DNA of 64,000 bases from Gammaproteobacteria bacterium. Lineage in GTDB: Bacteria; Pseudomonadota; Gammaproteobacteria; Pseudomonadales; Azotimanducaceae. Shown here piece by piece: positions 52,985 through 61,625 of the stretch (the stretch's first letter is position 1; every line of letters starts with the position of its first letter). The stretch spans positions 36,006 to 100,005 of the forward strand of contig SYFY01000203.1 of NCBI GenBank assembly GCA_005799745.1, read 5' to 3'. The position numbers and the translations under genes are program-made. A model generated the notes under the pieces. The model ran no database searches. It was not told where the DNA came from and was given only the letters and a program-made list of their open reading frames with translations.

Positions 52985-53905
52985 ATGCCAACTGTGAGCG
53001 AAGTGTCCGGTACCGGTGGAATGGCTGCGTCGGCGCTGTTCCCGCTGCAGCTTCCGGTGATCTCCCTGGAACGCGATGGGATAAGCGCACTAAGACAATT
53101 CATCGCGCAGCACACTCCAGCCCTGATAACGGATTTCGCCGCCGCTTCGCCCGCACTGAAACGCTGGAGCCTACAGCACCTGCGCGCACGCTACGGTGAC
53201 AAGACGGTACGCGTTTACGACGCTTCTTTCGGCGAGCCCGGCAAACACTACATGAGCAACATCGCCTCTATGTCGTTTGCGGATTTTCTCAGTGAGACGC
53301 TCGGCGAAGGCAGAGATCTGAGGATGTTCCTGTACAACGTTGGACGGCAGATTCCGGAGCTGCTCGACGATCTGGTGTTTCCCGATATCGGTTTGCGTTT
53401 TTCCCGTCGCTTCGTCTACACCTTTTTTGGCTGCAAGGGTTCCACCACCCCACTGCACTACGACATCGACATGGGCCACGTGTTACACACGGCAATACAC
53501 GGCCGGCGCCGGGTCCGGCTGTTCGCCCCCGATCAATCACCCGCCTTGTACCAGCACCCGTTCACCGTTCGCAGCTACGTCGACCTCGATCAGCCCGATA
53601 TCGTTGCTCACCCGGCACTTGCTTGTGCGCGCGGCTACGAAACGATATTGGAACCGGGCCAGACGCTGTTTATGCCGAGCGGATATTGGCACGAGTTTCA
53701 TTACCTTGATTCCGGGTTCGGCCTGTCGGTGCGATCCAGTAGCCCGCGCTTTCGTGATCGGGTCACCGGCGTCATTAATCTCCTGGCGCTGTCGCCCATC
53801 GATCGCTTTGGTAACAAAGTCGCAACCCATCGGTGGTTCGATTGGAAGCGGCACCGGTCCGAGGCTCGAGCGCACTCGTACATGAACAGACGAGGACTGC
53901 TGTGA
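52985..53905 (+). CDS. JmjC/cupin-8 family oxygenase
   Basis: A 306-residue protein from the ATG at 52985 (a TTG lies 3 bp earlier). The JmjC-like core has TPLHYDIDMGHVLHTAIHG (H-x-D) and, after a basic strand RRRVRLFAPDQSP, the second histidine in MPSGYWHEFHY. KHYMSNIASMSFADFL and FFGCKGST precede the core. Cupin_8/JmjC proteins are Fe(II)/2-oxoglutarate dioxygenases that hydroxylate proteins, peptides or small molecules. It is translationally coupled to the next gene by GTGA, so they probably act together. Confidence 0.85.
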   Translation: MPTVSEVSGTGGMAASALFPLQLPVISLERDGISALRQFIAQHTPALITDFAAASPALKRWSLQHLRARYGDKTVRVYDASFGEPGKHYMSNIASMSFADFLSETLGEGRDLRMFLYNVGRQIPELLDDLVFPDIGLRFSRRFVYTFFGCKGSTTPLHYDIDMGHVLHTAIHGRRRVRLFAPDQSPALYQHPFTVRSYVDLDQPDIVAHPALACARGYETILEPGQTLFMPSGYWHEFHYLDSGFGLSVRSSSPRFRDRVTGVINLLALSPIDRFGNKVATHRWFDWKRHRSEARAHSYMNRRGLL

Positions 53906-54744
53906 AAACGATCAAAGGCACTCTGGATTTTGGGCGATTTGACGTTCCCTATCGCCAGTATGGCGAGCACGAGAATCTGCTGATGTGCGTGAGCGGTGCG
54001 CTGCAGACGATGGCGATCTGGCGCAGCATGGTCAAACGATTCGCGGATCACTTCACGGTCGTAGTTTTCGATATGCCCGGAATCGGGCGCTCCAACATCA
54101 AGTCCGGTCCGGCACACGTAACTGTCCAGGAGCAACTCGAAACCCTGCACGCGCTGATCGAAAAAACCCACCCCGGCGGAGACGTCACTCTGGCCGGTTG
54201 CTCCTGGGGCACGGCAATTGCGACGGCTTACGCGGCCTTGCGACCAGACGCGGTTCAGCACCTTGTACTCAGCAGCTTCGGCATGAAGACCAACGCCGTA
54301 ATGGCAGACATCGTGCAACGCGCTCTCGTGCTGTACCACAAGGGCGACTATGCGCGAGGAGCAGACCTGATTCTGGAAATGTTCGGCAACCAGATCGGCG
54401 AGAGCTACAAACGCCAGATCATCGCCCAGTTCGAACAGCTCAACGACGCCCACGCCGAGGCGTTTTATGCACACTGCCGCAACATCCTGAAGCTCGGGCG
54501 ACTCGATGAGTTGTTTGATCTAACTCGCATCAAAGCGCGAACCCTCATCGTCAATGGCGCCAACGACACCATCGTTGACCTCGAAGACATGTATATCGCG
54601 AAGCGGTTGATTCCCAACTGCGAGGTGCGGCTGATCCCTGACGTTGGCCACTTCCTGCATTTTGAGCGGCCAGAGCTGCTGGAGGACTACGCGGAGTTTA
54701 TGGTGGTGAGGGAGACGACGACTAGACGGATGGTCTCTGTCTAA
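53902..54744 (+). CDS. Alpha/beta hydrolase-fold protein resembling RhlA
   Basis: A 280-residue protein starting with GTG at 53902, overlapping the JmjC stop (GTGA) with GAGG upstream. Alpha/beta fold: VSGALQTMAIWRSMV, VVFDMPGIGRSN, AGCSWGTAIATAYAAL (Ser nucleophile), NGANDTIVDLEDM (Asp) and PDVGHFLHFE (His). From memory the pattern matches P. aeruginosa RhlA along the length (VNGA, FNVVLFDLP, HLVSASWGG, GHFLDLE), an acyltransferase making 3-(3-hydroxyacyloxy)acids. So it may be a lipid acyltransferase, not a hydrolase. The similarity is inferred by eye. Confidence 0.7.
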   Translation: MKTIKGTLDFGRFDVPYRQYGEHENLLMCVSGALQTMAIWRSMVKRFADHFTVVVFDMPGIGRSNIKSGPAHVTVQEQLETLHALIEKTHPGGDVTLAGCSWGTAIATAYAALRPDAVQHLVLSSFGMKTNAVMADIVQRALVLYHKGDYARGADLILEMFGNQIGESYKRQIIAQFEQLNDAHAEAFYAHCRNILKLGRLDELFDLTRIKARTLIVNGANDTIVDLEDMYIAKRLIPNCEVRLIPDVGHFLHFERPELLEDYAEFMVVRETTTRRMVSV

Positions 54745-55044
54745 GTCCCATCGGAGTTACCCCCTCAACGGATCGTGGCCTCGCCGACTAGTCGGCAGTC
54801 AGCGCATGGCGTGAGCGACTGCGCCTTTGCCGTAGCGTGCGGCGCGTGCAGTTTTGAATAGATTATGACTGGGGCAAGCCACAGCGGCTTCGCTGATCGA
54901 GCGTGTTGACTTGTTAATGAGCTCGGTTGCCTCCAACACACCGTTCTAGGCGAGCACGGTTCTGTGTTACCGCGCCAAAACAAGTCATCGGCTACTGACT
55001 CTGTGCGCAGACAACCATCCGTGATTTTTCGATCTCCACCCCCG

Positions 55045-55084
55045 GAGGTGTGTCCTCGTTGACCGAGGTGTGTCCTCGTTGACC
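55045..55084. repeat. 20-bp tandem repeat with GTGTCCTC core
   Basis: GAGGTGTGTCCTCGTTGACC occurs twice, perfectly, head to tail (55045-55064 and 55065-55084). The core GAGGTGTGTCCTCGTT is shared with the inverted repeat at 51584-51640. Confidence 0.93.
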
Positions 55085-55268
55085 AACGGGGGACGCCCTT
55101 TTCTCGCGCCTGCAATCCCGCGCCTTCCGTCAAATTCGGGCACGTCAGTTCAGCTGCAACGATGGGCACCGGGCTGGCGATCGTTCCGTCAGCCGCACTG
55201 GCGCATTGGGCCACAACGCCCAAAAAACCTGACAACACCCATGAAACCACAGCGGAAGTTTTCATCAT
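55085..55268 (-). pseudogene. Truncated secreted-protein gene ending at the repeat
   Basis: AGGAGAAGC precedes ATGATG at 55263-55268. The protein starts MMKTSAVVSWVLSGFLGVVA with a signal peptide (CASAADG), goes on to PVPIVAAELTCPNLTEG, and after REKGVPRW passes directly into the repeat. The following sequence (STRTHLGQ, HTSGGGDRK) is non-coding-like. A real gene seems to have lost its 3' part at the repeat. Confidence 0.55.
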
Positions 55269-55665
55269 GCTTCTCCTGACGACGTCGAAATTGCTCGCCC
55301 CGGCTCATCGAGGGTGACCCTGATACCGATAACGCAGGGACGATTGGGTGTGCAGATGTCGCTCGCATCGAGACTTCTGCAGAACTTCAAAATGGATTCT
55401 TTGTCCGTAGCGTCATCGACAAACCGACCGGCACAAAAACTATGTTTCTGCCGCAGCTGTTTCAACGACCTAAAATTTCCGGACTGAACCAGTAGCCATC
55501 GGCTGCAACGGTCCTGTGGGAAAGCACACCTCGCAACGTGGAAGACACTGCATGTGAAAGAAATCTCATGCAGGTTGGCGGCGCTGGCTCTCAAATTTCT
55601 ATGGTTTGCGCTGACCGGGTGCTGGGCGCGTCGACCGCTTCTACCAAACCCGGAAAGCCGAGCGC

Positions 55666-57030
55666 CTACACGCTGTCTCTAAAGGCACCTCGGTAACGCG
55701 ATCCGCAGTGCGAAGCCGGCAGGCGGTCGTGACCAAACATCTTGCGACGTAACGTGCCCGGTGTGTATTCGTGGCGCGCGAAACCGCGCCGCCGCAGTTC
55801 TGGCATCACCTCGTTCATAAATTCAAGGTAGCTGCCGGGTATGGTCGCATTGATGACGTTGATGCCATCGATACCCGCTGCCTGCCACACGGCGAGTGCA
55901 TCCGCTATCTGTTCCGGAGTGCCGCTGACGCGACTGCTGCGGCTCGTTAGCATCCCGATGTCGCGCACTGTCGGCACGCGGTCCGGCACTGCCGCCCTGA
56001 CCCAGTCGAGCAAACTCTTGGCACCCTCGGTTTCAAGTTCATCAATGGGCTGGTCCAGCGACGCCGCGCGAAGATCAATATCCATCGTGCCGCCGAGGTG
56101 GGTGATCATCGCTTCATAGTCGATGGCTTCATCGAGCTCTCGATCCTTGCGCCTGACTTCTTCTTCGGTGCTGCCGATGACGAAGGACAAACCCTGGAAG
56201 AATTTGATGTCGCCCACGCCCCGACCAAATTGCGGCAGCAGTGTGCGAGTGGTGGCGATGACCTGTGCAGCGACTGCTGGTGTCGGCACCACAAGGAACT
56301 GCGCTTCGGCGTGACGCGCGGCAAAACGCATGCCGGCGGGCGACGAGCCGGCCTGGAACAGCAATGGAGTGCGTTGTGGTGAAGGCGCCACCAAGTGCGG
56401 GCCTTCGACTTTATAGCGCGCTCCGACATGGTTGATTCGATGCACGTGTGTCGGGTCACCATGTATCCCGCGCACCCGGTCCTGCAACAGCGCGCCATCG
56501 TCCCACGAGCCTTCCCATAGCTTGTAAGCGACATCGACATATTCCTCAGCCCAGGCATAACGATCGTCGTGAGGGGTGAGATTGTCGAAGCCGAAGTTGC
56601 GCGCGCCGTTGGGCAAGGCATTGGTGACGATGTTCCATGCGATACGTCCGTCGCTGGCATGGTCGAGCGTGGACATCTTGCGCGCAAAGCTGAATGGATG
56701 GTCCTGCACGATGCTGCTGGTGATCGCGAGCCCGAGATGCTCGGTGTTGCAGGCCAGCGCCGAGAGGATCACCGCCGGATCGTTGCTCGGGATTTGCAAA
56801 CCCACTTCGACATGTTTGCGATAGGAACCGCCAATACGCGTGTAGGTGCCGTGGACGTCGGCAAAAAAAATCACGTCGAACAATCCACGCTCAAGCTCAC
56901 GCACAAGATCAATCCAGAGCTTCAGTGAGTTAAAGCCGAGCTGACCACCATCTGGTCGCCGCCACAGTCCATGCAGGATGTGGGAGGCGGTATCCATCAC
57001 GAAAGCGGAAAACATCAATGGTCTGGGCAT
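55666..57030 (-). CDS. LLM-class flavin-dependent monooxygenase (NtaA/SnaA/DszA type)
   Basis: A 454-residue protein from the ATG at 57030 (GGGGGAGCGG upstream); the ATG at 57051 is less well placed. Bacterial luciferase-like fold: MFSAFVMDTASHILHGLWRR in pieces, LERGLFDVIFFADVHGTY, AITSSIVQDHPFSFARKMSTLD in two parts, GRIAWNIVTNALPNGARNFG, and PLLFQAGSSPAGMRFAARHAE. These are the typical NtaA/DszA residues; members oxygenate using FMNH2 from a separate reductase. It is the last gene of a minus-strand catabolic set. Confidence 0.9.
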   Translation of the reverse strand: MPRPLMFSAFVMDTASHILHGLWRRPDGGQLGFNSLKLWIDLVRELERGLFDVIFFADVHGTYTRIGGSYRKHVEVGLQIPSNDPAVILSALACNTEHLGLAITSSIVQDHPFSFARKMSTLDHASDGRIAWNIVTNALPNGARNFGFDNLTPHDDRYAWAEEYVDVAYKLWEGSWDDGALLQDRVRGIHGDPTHVHRINHVGARYKVEGPHLVAPSPQRTPLLFQAGSSPAGMRFAARHAEAQFLVVPTPAVAAQVIATTRTLLPQFGRGVGDIKFFQGLSFVIGSTEEEVRRKDRELDEAIDYEAMITHLGGTMDIDLRAASLDQPIDELETEGAKSLLDWVRAAVPDRVPTVRDIGMLTSRSSRVSGTPEQIADALAVWQAAGIDGINVINATIPGSYLEFMNEVMPELRRRGFARHEYTPGTLRRKMFGHDRLPASHCGSRYRGAFRDSV

Positions 57031-57057
57031 CCGCTCCCCCGTTTGCGGCATCGGAAT

Positions 57058-57112
57058 CTATCTGATGAGGACACACTGTATCCAACCAGGATATCTAATG
57101 AGGACACTCCGC
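57058..57112. repeat. Direct repeats with GAGGACAC core between LLM and MaoC genes
   Basis: TATCTGATGAGGACACAC and TATCTAATGAGGACACTC are 33 bp apart, with a small hairpin TATCC-AACCA-GGATA between them. The GAGGACAC core is the reverse complement of the GTGTCCTC repeats at 51.6 and 55.1 kb. Confidence 0.7.
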
Positions 57113-57133
57113 GCGGCTCGCTGCCGCTGCTGA

Positions 57134-58261
57134 TCAATCCTGAAACAACTCAACGGTCGCTTCACCCTTGAGCGAGATCTCACCGCCTTGAGTTTCCCCC
57201 CACACCATCAGATCGACGAGACAGCGACCATCCTCGATGCGTTTGCGACTGATGCGGCCTCGGCAGCGAACCAGATCGCCGATGGTATTGTGCCTCCGGA
57301 TCTGGATGTTGAGCCGGCGAATGAGGCCATCATCCCCATGCCAGTCACTGAGCAGATGCGCAAGCCAGCCCACACGTTCCGGTCCGAAATCGTAGGCACC
57401 CGGTGCGCCCACGGCCTGGGCAAACGGGTTGTCCCAGTGAACACGTACCGGCGGCTCTGGCACATTGAATTCGTTGGGTGCGGCAAGGCCCGGATGCAGG
57501 TCGTAGTAGTTGAACGCCATGCGGTTGTTCTTGATCGCATAACTGCCCCAGGTCTGCATGAACCCGACTGCTGCGGTTACGGTGTAGGGACCTTTGAGAA
57601 TCGAAGGAATTTCAGCACCCTCCATCACGTCGGCCCAGACGAGCTTCTGCGCGCCACGCCGTTTTTCGTTGCGATAGTGGGCAGCGATCTCGGCGATTTC
57701 CGCGTTGGTGTAACGCTGAATGGTATCGGCCGTAGGCGCCTGGTACTTGCCACCTCGCTCGGTGCGTTCACGGGCAGTATCGCGCTCCGTACGAAAAACC
57801 CAGGCATCCGCATCAGCGAGATGCAAGCCGTTCTGGTCGTAGAACGCCGTCGTGTACACCTGCTTGATGGAGCGTCCCGCAAAGTTCGTCGGAATCTCAA
57901 TGAGCTCCTTGAGGAAACTCTGTGTCCTCATGGTCGTACCAATCGTGATCGGTTGATGGAACGTGAAATCCGTGCCCGCGTACATGGCATGAATCGAAGG
58001 CAGGCCTTCGATGGCGCCTGAGCAGACGTTGTCGGTGGAGTACAGGATGCACGGTGGCGCGAGCTGGATGCCCCAGCGCGTTTGCCGCCCGTAGTCCGGA
58101 TCGCAGTAGAGCGGATTATCGTCGCCCATCGCGTGCGCGAAATGGCGCGCAGCGTCGGTATTGATCTCGGTGTAGAACGGTGGCGTCTTGCGGCTGGGTG
58201 TTTTCCCGATCCGGTCCCGAAGTTCCGCGAGTGCTTCGTCGGTGATCTTCGCAAATGCCAT
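57134..58261 (-). CDS. MaoC-like double hotdog dehydratase
   Basis: A 375-residue protein from the ATG at 58261 (GGAGAGG upstream; TTG 3 bp earlier). The N-terminal half has INTDAARHFAHAMGDDNPLY (FAS1-like dehydratase N domain) and PPCILYSTDN; the C-terminal hotdog has VRVHWDNPFAQAVGAPGAYD and ERVGWLAHLLSDWHGDDG. The combination suggests (R)-hydratase or acyl-CoA dehydratase activity, although a standard D-X4-H dyad is not clear. In the LLM/ThDP/GMC cluster. Confidence 0.82.
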   Translation of the reverse strand: MAFAKITDEALAELRDRIGKTPSRKTPPFYTEINTDAARHFAHAMGDDNPLYCDPDYGRQTRWGIQLAPPCILYSTDNVCSGAIEGLPSIHAMYAGTDFTFHQPITIGTTMRTQSFLKELIEIPTNFAGRSIKQVYTTAFYDQNGLHLADADAWVFRTERDTARERTERGGKYQAPTADTIQRYTNAEIAEIAAHYRNEKRRGAQKLVWADVMEGAEIPSILKGPYTVTAAVGFMQTWGSYAIKNNRMAFNYYDLHPGLAAPNEFNVPEPPVRVHWDNPFAQAVGAPGAYDFGPERVGWLAHLLSDWHGDDGLIRRLNIQIRRHNTIGDLVRCRGRISRKRIEDGRCLVDLMVWGETQGGEISLKGEATVELFQD

Positions 58262-58336
58262 CAATCCTCTCCTCGTTCAGGCCTCGTCCGGGCTTCATCT
58301 GGGCTTCACCCCCGCTTCATCTCCGCATGGCCTCTG

Positions 58337-60004
58337 CTATTTCGTAGCCTGGCTGCTGCCGAGTGCGCCAAGCAGTCCACCCGAAGCCGGTGTATCCGGG
58401 TCGATCTGCACGTTCACCAGAGCCGGCCTGTTAGAAGCCAGTGCCCTATCCAGTGCCGGACGAATCTCTTCCGGTTTCGTGACCAGCTCGCCATAACCCC
58501 CGAGTGCTTCCACCACCTTGTCATAACGCTGGAAGCCAAGGTCTCGGCCTGCACCCTGTCCTGCGGTTGGCCGTGCAGTAAAGCCGGCGTTGTTACCGAT
58601 GATGCCAACGAAGGGAATGTTGTGCCGCACCGCAGTGTCGTACTCCATGCCATTCCAGCCGAACGCACCATCGCCCATGAAGCAGATAACCGGACGGTCC
58701 GGGCAGGCGACCTTCGCACCAATCGACATCGGTACGCCCACACCCATGCAGCCATTCGGGCCGGTGCCGAGGTAGCCGCCTACGGAGAACGATGAGATCG
58801 CCCGGCGGGCAAACTCCAGCGTTTCATGACCGTCGACAACGAAGATGGCGTCACGTGGCAAGAAGTCGCCGATACGCTCCACCAGAAACTGCGGATGGAT
58901 GTGGCCTGCAGGTGTTGTGACCACATTGCCCTGGGAAACGCCGGTGCCGTTCGCGGATTTCAGCTGTTCGATCCAGCCCGACCAGCGGGCGTGGTCACCG
59001 GAATAGTTGCGCAGTCGTCGCATCTGCCCGATCGCGATTTTTGCATCCGCCATGACGCCGAGATCCGGCACACGCATGTGGCCAATGGTCTCCGGGTCAA
59101 TGTTGATGTTCACCACTTTGGCCTTGGCCGAGATTGCAGGTGGCAGGAAGTGCCGGTTCAACCAGTTGGCACGTGTGCCGAGGATGATGACGAGGTCAGC
59201 TTGCTGCAGTGCCGGGGTCTTGGCGACGGTGAAGACCAGCTCGTGATCTTCGGGTACAACACCACGCGCCTGGGGTGTCGTGACCACAGGAATTCGTGCG
59301 GCGGTGACGAACTCGGCAAGTGCTGCAGCAGCGCCTGACCAGATCACGCCACTGCCGGCGAGAATCACTGGCCGCTCGGCGGCAGAGAACATTTGTTGGA
59401 GCGTATCCAGCTGCTCATCGTTCATCGCCGGACGTGGTTGTTCACGGCGCGGCGCCGGCCACAACACCTTGCGCTCATCGACCGCTGCGTGAATGACGTC
59501 GCCGGCAAGATCGAGATAAACGGCGCCTTTACATCCGCTGCTGGCCTGGTGAAGTGCACGAGCGATGAGCTCCGGAATCTTCTCAGGGAGTTCGATGCGA
59601 TAAGCGACCTTGGTGGCGGGCCTCAGCATCGCCACCTGATCCTGTTCCTGATACGCCTCGCGACCGGCGTCGGCCCGATTCTGGCCACCACCGATCAGAA
59701 CGATCGGCGAGGCATCCATGTTGGCATTCATGACACCGGTGATGGCATTCGTGGTTGCAGGTCCAAGTGGCGTGAACACGACACCGGGTTTGCCGGTCAT
59801 GCGCGCATAGGCGTGGGCCATCATCGCTGCGGCTTCTTCGTGCCTGACATAGATGCCACGTATGCCTTCGTCGAGGCACGACTGAACCGGTGGAGAGTGT
59901 GGTCCACCGATGCCCAGCATGAAGAACACCGTATCTACCCCTTGTGCCTTCAGGGCCGGGCCGACCAACTGATGGCCGCGGCGTACAGCAGGTGCATCGC
60001 TCAT
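58337..60004 (-). CDS. Thiamine-diphosphate enzyme (acetolactate synthase/oxalyl-CoA decarboxylase-like)
   Basis: A 555-residue ThDP enzyme of the acetolactate-synthase superfamily. Catalytic Glu in VRHEEAAAMMAHAYAR (56-57), VVFTPLGPATTNAITGV, central FAD/ADP-binding-like domain, and the ThDP motif GDGAFGWNGMEYDTAV ending in IIGNNAG. The family includes oxalyl-CoA decarboxylase, 2-hydroxyacyl-CoA lyase and benzaldehyde lyase. In the cluster it could cleave a 2-hydroxyacyl-CoA or ketol intermediate; this is inference. It precedes the MaoC gene by 72 bp. Confidence 0.88.
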   Translation of the reverse strand: MSDAPAVRRGHQLVGPALKAQGVDTVFFMLGIGGPHSPPVQSCLDEGIRGIYVRHEEAAAMMAHAYARMTGKPGVVFTPLGPATTNAITGVMNANMDASPIVLIGGGQNRADAGREAYQEQDQVAMLRPATKVAYRIELPEKIPELIARALHQASSGCKGAVYLDLAGDVIHAAVDERKVLWPAPRREQPRPAMNDEQLDTLQQMFSAAERPVILAGSGVIWSGAAAALAEFVTAARIPVVTTPQARGVVPEDHELVFTVAKTPALQQADLVIILGTRANWLNRHFLPPAISAKAKVVNINIDPETIGHMRVPDLGVMADAKIAIGQMRRLRNYSGDHARWSGWIEQLKSANGTGVSQGNVVTTPAGHIHPQFLVERIGDFLPRDAIFVVDGHETLEFARRAISSFSVGGYLGTGPNGCMGVGVPMSIGAKVACPDRPVICFMGDGAFGWNGMEYDTAVRHNIPFVGIIGNNAGFTARPTAGQGAGRDLGFQRYDKVVEALGGYGELVTKPEEIRPALDRALASNRPALVNVQIDPDTPASGGLLGALGSSQATK

Positions 60005-60018
60005 ATCGAAAAATCCAC

Positions 60019-61617
60019 TTATTGAAGTTGTTGGGACAGCAGATCCGAGGCTCTCTCGCCGATCATGATGGCTGCTGCGTTGGTATTGCCGGAAACGACA
60101 CTGGGCATGATCGACGCATCGGCAACCGAGAGGCCGTTGAGGCCAAAAACTCGCAGCCCCGAATCCACGACCTTTCCTATCGCACAGGTGCTGGTTGGAT
60201 GGTAGGCGGTGCCCGCATCAGCGCGCAGATACGCAAGCAGCGCATCATCGTCATTCATGTCGAGCGCAGGTCCCGGTGACATGCGCGTCGTGATGTACGG
60301 TTGCATGGCTTTGTCGTTGAAGATCCTCTCGATCATGCGCAGCCCCCGCGTCATCGTCTGACGATCATTGTCGGTGGCGAGGTAGTTGGCGCGGATTTCC
60401 GGATGTTCGTCCGGACGCGTCGAGCGGATGTGGACGCTGCCACGGGACTCGGGCCGGCTTTGGTCGACAGCACAGGTAATCGCCGGAATCGGCAGCGCCT
60501 TGATCTTGCCGTTGGCGTTGAAGAGTGTGGCGCCGGAGGCAAAGAAGAATTGCACGTCAGGGGCGTCGATATCGTCCCGCGTATAGGCAAAGCCACCACA
60601 CAGTGCAGAGCCAGCGGAGAGGGGGCCACGACGACGGAAAAACCAGTTCATGGCGGCAACGCCAAGGCGCCAGCCCTGAACTTCGCGATTGATCGAAGAC
60701 ACTTCATGTGTTCCATAAACCACTTTGCTGAGCACGTGGTCCTGAAGGTGCTCGCCGACATCCGCCAGCGCGTGTACAACAGGGATACCGAGTGCAGCCA
60801 GTCGTGCCGGGTCACCTACACCGGAGAGTTCGAGCAATTGGGGCGAGTTGATTGCGCCGCCACTGAGCACCACATGGCGTGCGTGAATGTCCCGCTCCTT
60901 CCCGTCCTGACGGATACGTACACCCGTCGCACGGGTGCCTTCGAAGAGCACCTTGAGTGCGAGTGCACGGGTTTCAATCTGCAGGTTGTTTCGGGATCTG
61001 GCATCACGCAGATAGGCGTCGGCCGTGCTCCAGCGTGAACCACTTCGCTGCGTAAACTGGTAGTAGCCGGCGCCCGTTTGGTCAGCGCCATTGAAGTCCG
61101 CATTACGGGGTATGCCGAGTGACGTCATGGCCTCGATGAAGGCTTCATGGATCGGGCGTTGATCGCGTGAATCCTGGACGTGCAGGGGTCCACCGGAGCC
61201 GTGAAACGTATCGCGATGGGTTTCCTGGTGTTCGGCGCGGCGAAAGTACGGCAGTACGTCGTCATAACTCCAGCCCTCCGCGCCGGCCTGCGCCCATCGT
61301 TCGAAGTCGATGGCGTGACCGCGAATGTAGATCATGCCGTTGATCGCGCTTGAGCCCCCCAGTCCACGACCCCGCGGCCAATAGATGGGCCGGCCATCCA
61401 ACGAAGGTTCCGGTTCGGTGTTGAATCCCCAGTCAAAATCGCGGTGCCGAAAGGTCGCCGCCCAACCAGCAGGAATGCGCACCAGCGGATGACGTGTCGA
61501 ACCTCCGGCCTCAAGGAGACAAATACGTCGGTTACCACGCTCACTGAGCCGATCAGCGAGCACACAACCTGCGGAACCGGCACCCACGATCACCACATCG
61601 AACGGATCACCACTCAT
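60019..61617 (-). CDS. GMC family FAD-dependent oxidoreductase
   Basis: A 532-residue GMC oxidoreductase (choline dehydrogenase/glucose oxidase family). FAD-binding DVVIVGAGSAGCVLADRLSE at the N-terminus, WPRGRGLGGSSAINGMIY, GGAINSPQLLELSGVG, and the C-terminal YHPTSTCAIG with the catalytic His plus SGNTNAAAIMIGE. It oxidises alcohols to aldehydes or ketones. It is 14 bp upstream of the ThDP gene. Confidence 0.93.
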   Translation of the reverse strand: MSGDPFDVVIVGAGSAGCVLADRLSERGNRRICLLEAGGSTRHPLVRIPAGWAATFRHRDFDWGFNTEPEPSLDGRPIYWPRGRGLGGSSAINGMIYIRGHAIDFERWAQAGAEGWSYDDVLPYFRRAEHQETHRDTFHGSGGPLHVQDSRDQRPIHEAFIEAMTSLGIPRNADFNGADQTGAGYYQFTQRSGSRWSTADAYLRDARSRNNLQIETRALALKVLFEGTRATGVRIRQDGKERDIHARHVVLSGGAINSPQLLELSGVGDPARLAALGIPVVHALADVGEHLQDHVLSKVVYGTHEVSSINREVQGWRLGVAAMNWFFRRRGPLSAGSALCGGFAYTRDDIDAPDVQFFFASGATLFNANGKIKALPIPAITCAVDQSRPESRGSVHIRSTRPDEHPEIRANYLATDNDRQTMTRGLRMIERIFNDKAMQPYITTRMSPGPALDMNDDDALLAYLRADAGTAYHPTSTCAIGKVVDSGLRVFGLNGLSVADASIMPSVVSGNTNAAAIMIGERASDLLSQQLQ

Positions 61618-61625
61618 AACGTCAC

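Larger units (their letters stand above)
54745..55665. other. Region without clear genes, containing tandem repeats and a possible remnant
   Basis: About 920 bp. It holds the 20-bp tandem repeat at 55045-55084 and a minus-strand signal-peptide start described separately. A minus-strand ORF (55594-55265, TTG start, 109 residues) ends ...ISTSSGEA and overlaps the next ATG; it is unrecognised and could be a real small gene (low confidence). No RNA gene is seen. Confidence 0.5.

Noticed and set aside
55265..55594. 109-codon minus-strand ORF as a confident gene
   Set aside because: It needs a TTG start, has no recognised domain, and lies in a repeat-rich degraded region; kept only as a note.
59393..60025. 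210-codon plus-strand ORF opposite the ThDP gene
   Set aside because: It is an antisense shadow: high-GC third-position bias of the true gene opens this frame, and the product has no recognisable motifs.
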